64,000 bases of DNA, from positions 2,914,001 to 2,978,000 of the forward strand of contig NZ_CP061947.1 of NCBI RefSeq assembly GCF_014838715.1. Direction: 5' to 3'. Of the stretch, positions 8,598-17,126 are shown piece after piece (within the stretch, counting starts at the first letter, position 1; each line of letters begins with the position of its first letter). The position numbers and the translations under genes were made by a program. This DNA comes from Algoriphagus sp. Y33. GTDB taxonomy: Bacteria; Bacteroidota; Bacteroidia; Cytophagales; Cyclobacteriaceae. Under the pieces are notes generated by a model. It had not been told where the DNA came from. It searched no databases and worked only from the letters and a program-made list of their open reading frames with translations.

Positions 8598-9461
8598 CTA
8601 GTTGGCTGTATACTTGTAGAGTACGGGAACCAGATCGAATCGTTTTTCACTTAGTGTATAGTACGCCTTTCCATCGGTCCTAAACCCAATTGCCTCCCCT
8701 TGGGGCTCTGGAGAATAGGGCAGTTCTATAGGCACTCTACCCATGGCTTGCGCTATAGTTTCCCCTACATTTCTTTCCCAATAGTAAATACTAAGGTAAT
8801 TTTTTACTAGAATCTGACTTCCATCAGCAGAAATATCCGCTGCAGTAGCGCTGGTAAACGGCAGTTTGATCAATTCTTCAAGTTCCGCCTCACCATCTTC
8901 GAATCTATCCGCAGGCAACCTGTATAGGGTGTTGAGGCTATCCCGTTTGGAAAGAATAAAGATATCTCCGGTGATAGGATCAACCATAAGGGATTCTGCA
9001 TCCCTAGCTCCACCCGGATAGGTGAGTATTATCTTCTCGGGAATTGCCTGACTTGTGGTATTACCATTTTCCGGCTCCGGAACGCGATAAATAACCACTT
9101 CTTGGTGTACCCCATTATTATCACCTATTTCTCCCACATAAATATAAGATTCGCCATTTGCTCCCGGACCAATCGCAATATCTTCCCAATCTCTGTTTGG
9201 AGTATCCGCCAATTCCATTTCTCCAATAGTGTTTCCCAAGGAGTCCAGTAAATAAACAACAGCTTCCCCCCCGCTGTCGTTGTGAACATATATAATTCCG
9301 GGATTTACCCTACTGCACGCCAAACCGGAGATCTCATCCAATCTAGTATCCGTCAACGTAGCAACAGCAACTCCTTCTCCGAAACCTGTAGCTATATTCT
9401 CCTGGGCATTGACACAGGAAAATGAAAAAAATAGAGTGATGATTCCAACCGGTGTTTTCAT
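8598..9461 (-). CDS. Secreted beta-propeller-like protein
   Basis: 287 residues from the ATG at 9459-9461, which gives a clean signal peptide (MKTPVGIITLFFSFSCVNAQ). The frame stays open upstream to 9677, but that extension is translated repeat DNA and should not be included. The mature part has repeated blade-like segments: DEISGLACSRVNPGIIYVHND, RDWEDIAIGPG, SYIYVGEIGDN, DAESLMVDPITGDIFILSKR, AADISADGSQILVKNY, GEAIGFRTDGKAYYTLSE. These resemble six-bladed propellers of the SdiA-regulated/esterase-like type. No catalytic set is clear. It is followed after 5 bp by the CtlX-like gene. Confidence 0.72.
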   Translation of the reverse strand: MKTPVGIITLFFSFSCVNAQENIATGFGEGVAVATLTDTRLDEISGLACSRVNPGIIYVHNDSGGEAVVYLLDSLGNTIGEMELADTPNRDWEDIAIGPGANGESYIYVGEIGDNNGVHQEVVIYRVPEPENGNTTSQAIPEKIILTYPGGARDAESLMVDPITGDIFILSKRDSLNTLYRLPADRFEDGEAELEELIKLPFTSATAADISADGSQILVKNYLSIYYWERNVGETIAQAMGRVPIELPYSPEPQGEAIGFRTDGKAYYTLSEKRFDLVPVLYKYTAN

Positions 9462-9726
9462 GTGTTTATATTTTTGTCTTTCAAAGGTCACCCCGAATAG
9501 TCGGGGCAGGCTATGGAATCTCGCACGGTTTATAATCATTCCACTGTGTGTCGCCCTCGAAATGCTCGATTTCATGTGTTTATAATTTGTTTTTTTAAAG
9601 GTAATAACCTGTTCCTTGACCAAGGAAACGGAGTAGTCTGTCCCGATCCGCCGAGGCGGATCGGGACAATCTTGCATTGCTTATAATTATCCCGGTGTGT
9701 GACGTTTGAGTCATGCTCTATTTCAT
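9459..9726. repeat. Two tandem copies of the start-codon-proximal ~95-bp repeat, enlarged by nested palindromes
   Basis: Copies run 9459-9575 and 9573-9726; both begin with CATGTGTTTATAAT and end near GCTC(G/T)ATTTCAT. The first carries an inserted CCCCGA/TCGGGG hairpin (9491-9506). The second carries TTCCTTG/CAAGGAA (9612-9627) and a 14-bp-arm hairpin TGTCCCGATCCGCC with its complement (9639-9668). On the minus strand the repeat ends exactly at the ATGAAA start of the beta-propeller gene. Related copies are at 15388, 39279 and 54413. Confidence 0.8.
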
Positions 9727-9800
9727 GTTGGGAAGAAGCTAGCTTTAAGACGATTTTATGCCGGCATTTGTGAGTCTGAAGCTGAGATTACAGATTTGCA

Positions 9801-12086
9801 TTAAACTTGAAAAGGCAATTTATAAATCCGGGTTCCGTTCATTTGATACATGGCGTTGGCCAAAGCAGGAATAAATGGTGGAACCGGCGGCTCCCCCACT
9901 CCCGTTGGTTTGGTCTGGCTTTCTATGATATGCACATGGATGTTTTTCGGAGAAGCCGGCATCCTGATAATCTGATAGGTGTCAAAATTATGCTGCTGTA
10001 CCTGCCCATTTTCAAAAGTGATTTTGGATGTAGTCGCCAAACTCGTTGCAAATTGGGCTCCACCCTCAAACTGGGAGCGGATCCGATCTGTATTGACGGC
10101 TATTCCGCAGTCCAGAGCATAGTAGACATCCGAAATAACAGTCTTGCCATCAGTTCCTTTTTCCAACATTACCACACAAGCTACGTAGGTCAGAAAACTC
10201 TTGTGGGCGGCAAAGCCCATGATTTTTCCGGCAGCCTTATTGGCCGACCAACCTGACTTTTCTTCCACAGTCCGAATGACGTTTTTCATCCTTCCGGTAT
10301 TCCAAGGATAATCCTCTATTTTCTCCCCGTAGTTCCCGTAATCTCCACCAACCATTTCGGACTGGAAAGTGATGTCTCTATCTTCACCCAAAAGTTCTAT
10401 GGCGTTTTCTATTGGATCTTTTCCCCGTGCCTCGGCAATTTCATCCATCATTGCATGCATGGCGAAAGCATGATGGATATTACTTACCGAACGCAGCCAC
10501 CCTACTCTGGTATTTCCGGTAGATTCATGCGATTCTATCCGGATGTTTGGTACCTCAAAAGGAAAATCCACGCAGCCAAGTCCCATCTCACCGTCTGAAG
10601 GATGCAACTCATCTTTACTTCCGGTGGAGCCAATGGCAGGAAACACCGTATGATGGTTCCATCCTGTTAGGTTATTCCCAGAATCCAACGTTGCCTTGAT
10701 CCGCTGGGCACTGTGTGAATGAAAATAGTCAAAATGCAAATCATCCTCTCTTGTCCATTGCACACGGACAGGAGCATTTGTCGCTTTGGAAAGCAAGGCT
10801 GCTTCCACCACGAAATCCGGCTTAGATTTCCTCCCAAATCCTCCGCCTAATAACGTCACATTTATTCTAACATTTGCTACGTCCATCCCTATAGCTGCAG
10901 CCACTGCATCTCTTGCCCACTGCGGATGCTGACATGGTGCCCAGACTTCACAGGAGCCATCTTCTTTCACATGGGCAATTGCCGATGGCGGCTCAATGGT
11001 AGCATGTGCATAGAATGGAGCCTCAAAAGTCCTTTCAAGCGTTTTGGATGCCGATCTCCCGGCTCTGTCAAAATCCCCTCTTTCTCTTCTGATTTTCCCC
11101 TTTCCCTTAGTACTTTGAAGCATTTCAGCTTGTTGCTGGGTAGAATTGTAATTCTGATTTTCTCCCAAATCCCATTCTATCTCCAACGCTTCCCTACCTT
11201 TAATTGCCGACCAGGTATTATCCGCTATCACTGCAACACCCTCCAACGCCTTGTCTAAGCCCGGAGGAAAACCGGAGCCCGCTATTTTAACTACCTGAAC
11301 CACGCCCGGTACTGCCAAAGCCTTTTTATCATTATATGCAATCACTTTGGCCCCAATCACGGGGCTTCTCTTTACCACAGCAATTTTCATGTTTGGCAAA
11401 TCCACATCTGCCCCAAATACCGCTTTGCCACAGGCAATATCTTTGAGGTCATAAATCGGCACATCTTTACCGATCAACTTGTAATTAGGGAAATCCCGTA
11501 ATTTCACATGCTCTGGATCAGGCAAAGAGGCATCTTTTAACCTTCCTACCAGATCCCCAAAGCTTACCTGTTTGCCACTGTCCGCATGAACTACCTGCCC
11601 ATTTTGGGCGTCACACCCCGAAGCTTCCACTCCCCATTCTGAGGCAGCAGCAGCAATAAGCATATGTCTGGCTGTCGCCCCGGCTTTTCTCATCGGCTCA
11701 TAAAACATCCTGACCGAAAAGGATCCATCTGTGTTTTGATTGCCGTATTTTTCCTCATCTCCTTCAGCCTGCACAATTTTGATTTTCGCCCAATCCGCCC
11801 CCAGTTCGTCTGCGACAATCTGTGGAAGGGTAGTTCGGATACCTGTCCCCATCTCGGATCGATGAGCAACCAAAGTCACTTCATTTTCCGAACTGATGCT
11901 GATGTATACATTCGGGGCAAATGTGACTGATTCTCCTTTTGGCCCGGCACATTGGAAATTCACTCCTAGAATGAGTCCCCCCGTAGCCAAAGAGCCAAGT
12001 TTCAAAAAATCCCTACGCGAAGCCACGAAGATCTTACTCTGGTCTTCTCTTTTGCCCTTTTTGAGAAATGGAATAGTTGGAAGCAT
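9801..12086 (-). CDS. Molybdopterin-binding subunit of a Tat-exported aldehyde/N-heterocycle oxidoreductase (IorB/xanthine dehydrogenase family)
   Basis: 761 residues. A Tat signal lies near residue 23 (SRRDFLKLGSLATGGLILG), so the folded cofactor-loaded enzyme is exported to the periplasm. The body has the two-half aldehyde-oxidase layout of the IorB branch: VTLVAHRSEMGTGIRTTLPQ, GGGFGRKSKPDFVVEAALLS (Moco contact) and the C-terminal TGVGEPPVPPFIPALANA. The conserved GVGE glutamate is the expected catalytic base. It is translated 24 bp after its 2Fe-2S partner. No FAD subunit is present, as in isoquinoline 1-oxidoreductase-type two-subunit enzymes that pass electrons to a membrane or periplasmic acceptor. 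Substrate unknown. Confidence 0.88.
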   Translation of the reverse strand: MLPTIPFLKKGKREDQSKIFVASRRDFLKLGSLATGGLILGVNFQCAGPKGESVTFAPNVYISISSENEVTLVAHRSEMGTGIRTTLPQIVADELGADWAKIKIVQAEGDEEKYGNQNTDGSFSVRMFYEPMRKAGATARHMLIAAAASEWGVEASGCDAQNGQVVHADSGKQVSFGDLVGRLKDASLPDPEHVKLRDFPNYKLIGKDVPIYDLKDIACGKAVFGADVDLPNMKIAVVKRSPVIGAKVIAYNDKKALAVPGVVQVVKIAGSGFPPGLDKALEGVAVIADNTWSAIKGREALEIEWDLGENQNYNSTQQQAEMLQSTKGKGKIRRERGDFDRAGRSASKTLERTFEAPFYAHATIEPPSAIAHVKEDGSCEVWAPCQHPQWARDAVAAAIGMDVANVRINVTLLGGGFGRKSKPDFVVEAALLSKATNAPVRVQWTREDDLHFDYFHSHSAQRIKATLDSGNNLTGWNHHTVFPAIGSTGSKDELHPSDGEMGLGCVDFPFEVPNIRIESHESTGNTRVGWLRSVSNIHHAFAMHAMMDEIAEARGKDPIENAIELLGEDRDITFQSEMVGGDYGNYGEKIEDYPWNTGRMKNVIRTVEEKSGWSANKAAGKIMGFAAHKSFLTYVACVVMLEKGTDGKTVISDVYYALDCGIAVNTDRIRSQFEGGAQFATSLATTSKITFENGQVQQHNFDTYQIIRMPASPKNIHVHIIESQTKPTGVGEPPVPPFIPALANAMYQMNGTRIYKLPFQV

Positions 12087-12110
12087 GGATATAGTGTTAG
12101 ATTGGGGAAA

Positions 12111-12569
12111 TTAAAGAGACTTTGAAGCCGTCATGATCGCTTCTTTGATGCGGTTATAAGTACCACACCTACAAAGATTCCCAGCCATAGCCAGCTCAAT
12201 TTCCGCTACACCCGGGCTGGGATTCGAGTTCAGCAAAGCCGCCGCATTCATTATCTGTCCTGATTGACAGTATCCGCATTGGGGCACGATATGTTCTACC
12301 CATGCTTTTTGTACCGGATGATCTCCGTTTTCTGAAAGCCCTTCGATAGTTGTAATCTTACCATCTCCCACTGCGGAAATCTGCAAAGAGCAAGATCTTA
12401 CGGCCACCCCGTCCAGATGCACGGTACAAGCTCCGCAAAGGGATTGTCCGCAGCCAAACTTAGTTCCTTTCATACCCAGAAGGTCTCTGATTACCCACAA
12501 GAGCGGCATATCGGCAACGGTATCCACTTCCTTGTTCTCACTATTAATTGTTAGGTTATATTTTGGCAT
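12111..12569 (-). CDS. 2Fe-2S subunit of molybdenum hydroxylase (IorA-like)
   Basis: 152 residues holding two 2Fe-2S clusters. The N-terminal plant-type cluster uses C40, C45, C48 and C60 ([17 protein letters not shown]); the C-terminal four-helix cluster uses C98, C101, C132 and C134 ([20 protein letters not shown]). It has no signal peptide and presumably crosses the membrane in complex with the Tat-signal-bearing large subunit encoded 24 bp downstream. The small-large order matches iorAB-type operons. The upstream 480 bp (12570-13053) appear to be its promoter region. Confidence 0.9.
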   Translation of the reverse strand: MPKYNLTINSENKEVDTVADMPLLWVIRDLLGMKGTKFGCGQSLCGACTVHLDGVAVRSCSLQISAVGDGKITTIEGLSENGDHPVQKAWVEHIVPQCGYCQSGQIMNAAALLNSNPSPGVAEIELAMAGNLCRCGTYNRIKEAIMTASKSL

Positions 12570-13053
12570 TTTGAATTATTATTATAGATAAACTATTAAT
12601 TATCAATCTATTAATCAAATATCATATTTCCCTCAAAGTCTTGAAAAGTAGCCGGTCGGGCTACCTCACTATTTTATTAAAGCTCTTCTTTAACATTTCA
12701 ATTCTTACTTTATCGCTATTGCATTTAATGAATAAAAGCAGGAAAACGAAGTCCGGGTGCCGGAATAGCCCAATGTCTACCCCCTTAGGTCAATCGTATT
12801 GTTCATGGAGAAATGGGCTTGGGTAATGCGAATGAATTAATAAATTACTAAATCAATTTGGCATTTCAAGTCAACTAAGCTCTAAAACATTGTAACCGTG
12901 AAAAAGCAAAAAAATAAGTAACTGAAAGTGAAGCAAAAGCAGTTACAACCCCGCAAAATCACGTTTTTTTTAATAGCTGTGTTTGGAATAGATGGAATAG
13001 CCTACTACATTTGCATCACCAATTCGGAACAAGCTCCGAATAAAACACAAAAT
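12570..13053. other. Intergenic region without recognised gene
   Basis: AT-rich stretch between the divergent molybdenum hydroxylase genes and tRNA-Asn. The open frame at 12641-12826 has no family features or signal peptide and low-complexity composition. Promoters for both sides are expected here, but no convincing TTG/TAnnTTTG pair was found. Confidence 0.5.
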
Positions 13054-13127
13054 TCCTTCTTAGCTCAGCTGGTTAGAGCATCTGACTGTTAATCAGAGGG
13101 TCCTTGGTTCGAGCCCAAGAGAAGGAG
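13054..13127 (+). tRNA. tRNA-Asn (anticodon GTT)
   Basis: 74-nt cloverleaf. The acceptor stem TCCTTCT (13054-13060) pairs with AGAAGGA (13120-13126). The D arm is GCTCAGCTGGTTAGAGC. The anticodon stem TCTGA/TCAGA presents GTT at 13088-13090. The T arm is CTTGG TTCGAGC CCAAG. The discriminator is G at 13127 and CCA is not encoded. It is directly followed by a strong terminator and lies at the edge of the minus-strand RHS region. Confidence 0.95.
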
Positions 13128-13137
13128 CTGAAAATTA

Positions 13138-13172
13138 GCCACTTACAATTAAAAATTGTAAGTGGCTTTTTT
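13138..13172 (+). terminator. Rho-independent terminator of tRNA-Asn
   Basis: Perfect 13-bp stem GCCACTTACAATT / AATTGTAAGTGGC around an AAA loop (13138-13166), then six T (13167-13172) and further T-rich sequence. Confidence 0.9.
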
Positions 13173-13217
13173 ATTTTTCAATGCTCATAACCTGTCCCGT
13201 AAGGAAGGAAACGGGAT

Positions 13218-13448
13218 TCGGTGCCGTCGGGTTGACCGTCGCAACATTCGAGGCAAAGGTATCCCCACTTTTTTGTAAAGTTTCTCCTTCAATCTTACCC
13301 TGACTCCCGGCACAGTTCCGGACGCTGTCTTGAAATAGATCCTAAACTTGTAGTCCCCACCGCAGGAAAGTGCCACATCGTGGAACACCACCCCCGTCCA
13401 GGTCGCCGAAAGCGAGGATATGGACAGGGGTTTGGTCAAATGTGCCTA
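13218..13448 (-). pseudogene. Remnant of an rhs gene (5'-part fragment)
   Basis: On the minus strand this encodes TKPLSISSLSATWTGVVFHD and GGDYKFRIYFKTASGTVPG, then VRLKEKLYKKVG. It closely matches residues about 215-280 of the 2799-aa RHS protein (DNA around 26240-26490). Relative to that gene it has a roughly 35-bp deletion near 13250 and a frame change after KKVG, and no start, signal peptide or downstream RHS domain. It is therefore a decayed duplicate of one internal piece. Together with the RHS-core remnant at 16753-16863 it brackets the tail-fibre-like genes, suggesting that a second rhs gene once lay here. Confidence 0.8.
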
Positions 13449-13514
13449 ATCATAAAAATCTATCAATCGCTCTTAAAAAACTGTTTTGCTGCGCTAAGAG
13501 AAAATATATTCAAA

Positions 13515-14459
13515 TTATTGATTTACTAACAAAGAAAACTCTTTTTGCAGTTGTGCATTTGTGGCTTTAAGTTCCACCATTTCCCTGTTTAAATTAATCA
13601 CGTAAAGTGTTAGCTCTTCAATCTTTTGGAGTAGTTTGGCTTCCATCTTTCCCAGTTCAACCCCGTTTTCAATTACCTCGGCTTCACCGGGGATATCGGG
13701 AAGATGCTTGTTTTCAGTTATGTACTTTTCCACTTCCTCCAGGGTTCGAAGTTTGTACCCATCCCCAAAAACAAAATCCGGCCATCCGGTTAAATCAACT
13801 TTCACTTCTTTGGCATGGACTGTTCCATTCACGCTGAGCCTGGCATCAGGATTTGAAGTACCTATGCCTATATTCCCATTTTGGCCTTTGATAAATAAAG
13901 CAGAGACTATTCCGCTTCCACCAATATTAGACTGAAAATCAAAACCGCCTCCACCGGAAGTATTTTTAAATTCAAATTGGTTGGCTGAATTTAAATTCAT
14001 GTAGAACGTCTCATTTCCATCTGAACGTTTGAATCCAAGTTGATTTGTTCCGTTAGTATAACCTATGCTAAGCAGTGAGTTTGGCGAAGTGGTACGGACT
14101 CCAACATTCCCATCATTGGTCAAAGTAAGAATTTTGCCCTGGTACCAGTCTATTCCCCTGCCAATAATGAATTTATCCCCATCAGAGTTGTCAACTCCTG
14201 TCACCCATCTTTGTACTCCGGTCAGCAAATATTGAATTTTAGCATCTCCTTCGCCTCCCTGTTCAACAGTCAATCCTACATTAGTCGACACATTTTCGTC
14301 ATTGTTGTATATATGGAGCTTGCTCGCGGGGGAAGGCCTGCCAATCCCTACATTTGCATTTGAAGAAGTCCCCACGGTTCCGCCGGGGGTAAAAAGTGTC
14401 TGTGAATGGCCTGGGCTGACCAAGAAACCGACTAAAAGAAAAGCAATCAACTGTTTCAT
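13515..14459 (-). CDS. Secreted tail-fibre-domain-like protein
   Basis: 314 residues with signal peptide MKQLIAFLLVGFLVSPGHSQ. The middle has VGIGRPSPASKLHIYN, VGVRTTSPNSLLSIGYT and IGIGTSNPDARLSVNG, the VGIGT-P-x-L beta-motifs of Bacteroidota tail-fibre-like proteins. The last ~90 residues are a module shared with the two next genes: WPDFVFGDGYKLRTLEEVE, HLPDIPGEAEVIENGVELG, then a predicted coiled coil (KLLQKIEELTLYVINLNREM). This resembles an S74-type chaperone region without its protease residues. A surface fibre or adhesin role, perhaps trimeric, is inferred. First of three paralogues in a row beside the RHS operon. Confidence 0.75.
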   Translation of the reverse strand: MKQLIAFLLVGFLVSPGHSQTLFTPGGTVGTSSNANVGIGRPSPASKLHIYNNDENVSTNVGLTVEQGGEGDAKIQYLLTGVQRWVTGVDNSDGDKFIIGRGIDWYQGKILTLTNDGNVGVRTTSPNSLLSIGYTNGTNQLGFKRSDGNETFYMNLNSANQFEFKNTSGGGGFDFQSNIGGSGIVSALFIKGQNGNIGIGTSNPDARLSVNGTVHAKEVKVDLTGWPDFVFGDGYKLRTLEEVEKYITENKHLPDIPGEAEVIENGVELGKMEAKLLQKIEELTLYVINLNREMVELKATNAQLQKEFSLLVNQ

Positions 14460-14603
14460 TTTTACTGTTTTAAGGTAGAATTTATACTAAAGAACTATTT
14501 TATTACGATTTTATTACGATTTTACTGAATTACAAGCCTTCAATTTCTAAAATCAGATTTCACAGGTAAATTCTCGAACTCCATTTAGCATTAAACTGAT
14601 ATA

Positions 14604-15194
14604 TCATAAGTCCATATCATTCTGCCTAATTATTTTCTCCAGATTTTCAATTCTTTTATTCTGTTCTATAATATACAGGGTCAATTCTTCTATTTTCTGT
14701 AATAGCTTTGAGTCCATTTCACCGAGAAATATGCCATTTTCAGCAACTTCCTCAGCACTGGGAATATCTTTCAAATGGCCCTTCTCTTTGATATGCGCTT
14801 CAACTTCCGCCAGTGTAGGAAGAACATAATTACCGTTAAAAACAAAGTCAGACCATCCTGTTTCGACTTTTATCTCTTTAGCCCTAATTCTCCCATTTAC
14901 GGCAAGCATATAACTGCCAAGGGCTAATGTACCGATGCCAACCGAACCATTATTTTCAACAGTAAATTTCACGCCTTGATTTGCATTGAATATACCGCTT
15001 GACAACCGCAAAATCGGACCTGTGGAAATTTGGTTAATATAAACAGCAGCCACACTCGACGAATTACGAGTGAAATGATGATATTCAGCATTAGCTTGAG
15101 GTGTTCTAAATACGCCAGTGTGAACCTGGGCATTCATTAAAGTAGGGATTATTAAAATAACCCCAAGTATTGGTAGAAATAATTTTTTATTCAT
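14604..15194 (-). CDS. Short secreted tail-fibre-domain-like protein
   Basis: 196 residues with signal peptide MNKKLFLPILGVILIIPTLMNAQ. It has one VGIGTLALGSYMLAVNG motif at about residues 90-106. The same C-terminal module as its neighbours follows: WSDFVFNGNYVLPTLAEVE, HLKDIPSAEEVAENGIFLG and coiled-coil LLQKIEELTLYIIEQNKRI. It is shorter than its paralogues mainly in the repeat region, which suggests loss or gain of beta-motif units. Gaps of ~145 and ~415 bp separate it from its neighbours; the larger holds an orphan copy of the start-codon-proximal repeat. Confidence 0.72.
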   Translation of the reverse strand: MNKKLFLPILGVILIIPTLMNAQVHTGVFRTPQANAEYHHFTRNSSSVAAVYINQISTGPILRLSSGIFNANQGVKFTVENNGSVGIGTLALGSYMLAVNGRIRAKEIKVETGWSDFVFNGNYVLPTLAEVEAHIKEKGHLKDIPSAEEVAENGIFLGEMDSKLLQKIEELTLYIIEQNKRIENLEKIIRQNDMDL

Positions 15195-15610
15195 ATCCTA
15201 CTGTATTAGTTTATTATTTAGTGTGATTTCGTTTGTCACAAAGAGTAGCAGTTCAGAATTCAATGCATATCAACCGAACCCTACATCAAAAACTGTCAGC
15301 CTTATTTAATGAGTGGAATTTATGCATACTATTCCCTGGCAGTGCTCCTAATATATTCAATTCACAACTCAGGAAATATTATCTTTTCATGTGTTTATAA
15401 TTGATTTTTAATGGTCACATGGAATCTCGCGTGCCAGATAATCATCCCAGTGTGTGACTCTTGAGTCATGCTCGATTTCATATCCTTACTGTAAACATTC
15501 TTGATATACTACCGCTTTTTCTCCGGACATGGCATTTTTCCGGACAGCGATGATATTTTGAGTTTTAAAAATTTTCGACTCCCACTATATCCCATTGTTT
15601 TTGCCTGATG
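15195..15610. other. Intergenic region with an orphan dispersed repeat
   Basis: Apart from the repeat copy at 15388-15481, nothing coding is recognised. On the minus strand the repeat's terminal ATGAAA is followed by AGA TAA, so no gene follows this copy. Confidence 0.6.
15388..15481. repeat. Start-codon-proximal ~95-bp repeat, orphan copy
   Basis: 94 bp, from CATGTGTTTATAATTG to GCTCGATTTCAT, aligned along its length with copies at 39279-39372 and 54413-54507. The internal hairpin reads GACT-CTTG-AGTC here, versus GTCG/CGAC and GACG/CGTC in the other copies, so both arms change together. The adjacent ATGAAA leads into a stop after three codons. Confidence 0.8.
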
Positions 15611-16441
15611 TTATTTTATCACAGTTTCCCCGGTCAGCTTTGACTCCACTTCAGAAAGTCTCTCCAATACTTTTTTCAGCAACTCATCCTGTTGAATTGC
15701 ATAAAGCGTCAACTCTTCGATCTTCTCCAGCAATTTTACATTCATTTCCGCCAGATTGACTCCGTTTTCCTTCACCTCCGCTTCTGTCGGGATATTGGGC
15801 AGATGGTTGTTCCTTTTAATAAAAGCCCCTACCTCCGATAAGGGCATCAGCTTATATTCAGGACTGAAAACATAATCCGCCCAGCCCGACATGGTGACAT
15901 TGACTTCTTTGGTTTTTATGACTCCATTGACATTTATCCCACCATTGTTGAACTCTGCCTGTACCCCGTTTGAAGCATACCCCCTGATCAGCCAGCTTTG
16001 TGATGAACCGTCATTTCCGTACTGCCTTATATACTGACCGCTGGGATTCGAAGATATAACGGTTGAACCTGAACCAAACCCATTCCATATTGCACTGCCG
16101 TCACTGTCCAATCGATAGATCTGCTTACTGGCAGAGTTTCTCCATTGGAAATACATTCCGGCCTTGCGCAAATCAAAAAGCAGTCGTTCATGTGTTAAAA
16201 ACATTCGTGCATGACCGGACTTATCAGACGTAGAGAGTGAGATATACCCTCCATTCACAGCATTCTTCCCGACAATGTCAATTATAGAGTAATTACCGGT
16301 ATTTTCAGGAGTAACTGTCCCCACACCCACATTTCCGGTATCGGGGAAATGATTAGTCGTCTGTCCAAAAGTCCAAGTATTCAACGTGACCAAAAGGGTC
16401 AGAATGAATAAAAATTGCTTACTGAGATTCTTATTTTCCAT
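15611..16441 (-). CDS. Secreted tail-fibre-domain-like protein
   Basis: 276 residues with a signal peptide (MENKNLSKQFLFILTLLVTL to WTFGQ). NVGVGTVTPENTGNYSIIDI is the VGIGT-type motif, and INVNGVIKTKEVNVTMSGWA leads into the shared C-terminal module (YVFSPEYKLMPLSEVGAFIK, HLPNIPTEAEVKENGVNLAE, coiled coil LLEKIEELTLYAIQQDELL). Its start overlaps by 11 bp the end of a truncated paralogue (16431-16616), so it was probably once downstream of an intact fourth copy. Confidence 0.75.
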   Translation of the reverse strand: MENKNLSKQFLFILTLLVTLNTWTFGQTTNHFPDTGNVGVGTVTPENTGNYSIIDIVGKNAVNGGYISLSTSDKSGHARMFLTHERLLFDLRKAGMYFQWRNSASKQIYRLDSDGSAIWNGFGSGSTVISSNPSGQYIRQYGNDGSSQSWLIRGYASNGVQAEFNNGGINVNGVIKTKEVNVTMSGWADYVFSPEYKLMPLSEVGAFIKRNNHLPNIPTEAEVKENGVNLAEMNVKLLEKIEELTLYAIQQDELLKKVLERLSEVESKLTGETVIK

Positions 16442-16650
16442 TTTCCAGTTTTTCTATTCTCTTAATCAAATCACTGATTAGTTCCTGTTGTACTTTAATG
16501 CTTTTGTCCTGTGAGATTGTGTACAGTGTTAATTCCTCTACTTTTTCCAAAAGTTTGACATTCATGCCGGCCAGGTTGACTCCCTCTGCTATTACTTCAG
16601 ACTCAGAAGGCAACAAAGGAAGGTGCCCGTATTTTAAAGTATTATATCCG
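16431..16650 (-). pseudogene. C-terminal remnant of a fourth tail-fibre-like gene
   Basis: The frame encodes LPSESEVIAEGVNLAGMN, KLLEKVEELTLYTISQDKSI and a short coiled-coil tail. This is the C-terminal module of the neighbouring proteins without signal peptide or VGIGT repeats. It continues upstream in frame for about a dozen codons (GYNTLKYGHLPL) and then loses similarity. It lies directly next to the decayed RHS-core fragment. An ATG at 16614-16616 could give a 61-aa product, but a remnant is more likely. Confidence 0.65.
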
Positions 16651-16752
16651 TTACAAGCCGCTTTTCCGACTTGTATCCAATCTCCCTTTCCTTCGGATCC
16701 CGAAGGTTTATTACACAGAACACAAAATAATCCGCATTCTTATAATCGCAAA

Positions 16753-16863
16753 CTAATCCCCAAGCCCGTCAACGTCAATATTGGCAATAGGACTGATACT
16801 TGCAAACTGATATGGCGTCAGCATGGGATATGAACCGTTCAACTGATCCACTCTCAAAAACCT
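16753..16863 (-). pseudogene. Remnant of an RHS core C-terminus
   Basis: The minus strand reads RFLRVDQLNGSYPMLTPYQF and then ASISPIANIDVDGLGD before a TAG. It matches the end of the RHS core in the big gene (FLSVDPLTGSYPMLTPYQYA, SNTPIQAIDLDGLEA), but no toxin domain follows and no RHS repeats precede it. Upstream it shares the segment AAACCGTACAGAGGTTTT with the orphan cassette at 17460-18258. It is a degraded displaced tip. Nothing recognisable as toxin or immunity remains in 16864-17126, which holds only a 9-bp inverted repeat (CCGGGTGGT 17078, ACTACCCGG 17109). Confidence 0.8.
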
Positions 16864-17126
16864 CTGTACGGTTTTTTACCCAGGACTCACTTTTCTCTAC
16901 GCGTCTATCCAGTCAAAGAACTATCCCAAAATGCCGTTGCATCTCAGCTCACAAGGATATTGATTTAACCACTTCTTACTTTCAACTGAACGTGTTTTCA
17001 TTTGAAGAAAAAACCCATTCCTTTCAACAGTCATTTCCCCGAAAGAAGAAAAGAAAGCCCGTGTACTAAGTGCATGGCCGGGTGGTCAAGGTTTTTGCAA
17101 TAAAAAATACTACCCGGGGCATTTGT

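Noticed and set aside
9462..9677. Long N-terminal extension of the beta-propeller protein
   Set aside because: It is translated repeat sequence; the ATG at 9461 gives a proper signal peptide.
12641..12826. Small plus-strand gene before tRNA-Asn
   Set aside because: No motif, no conserved composition; likely chance frame in AT-rich promoter region.
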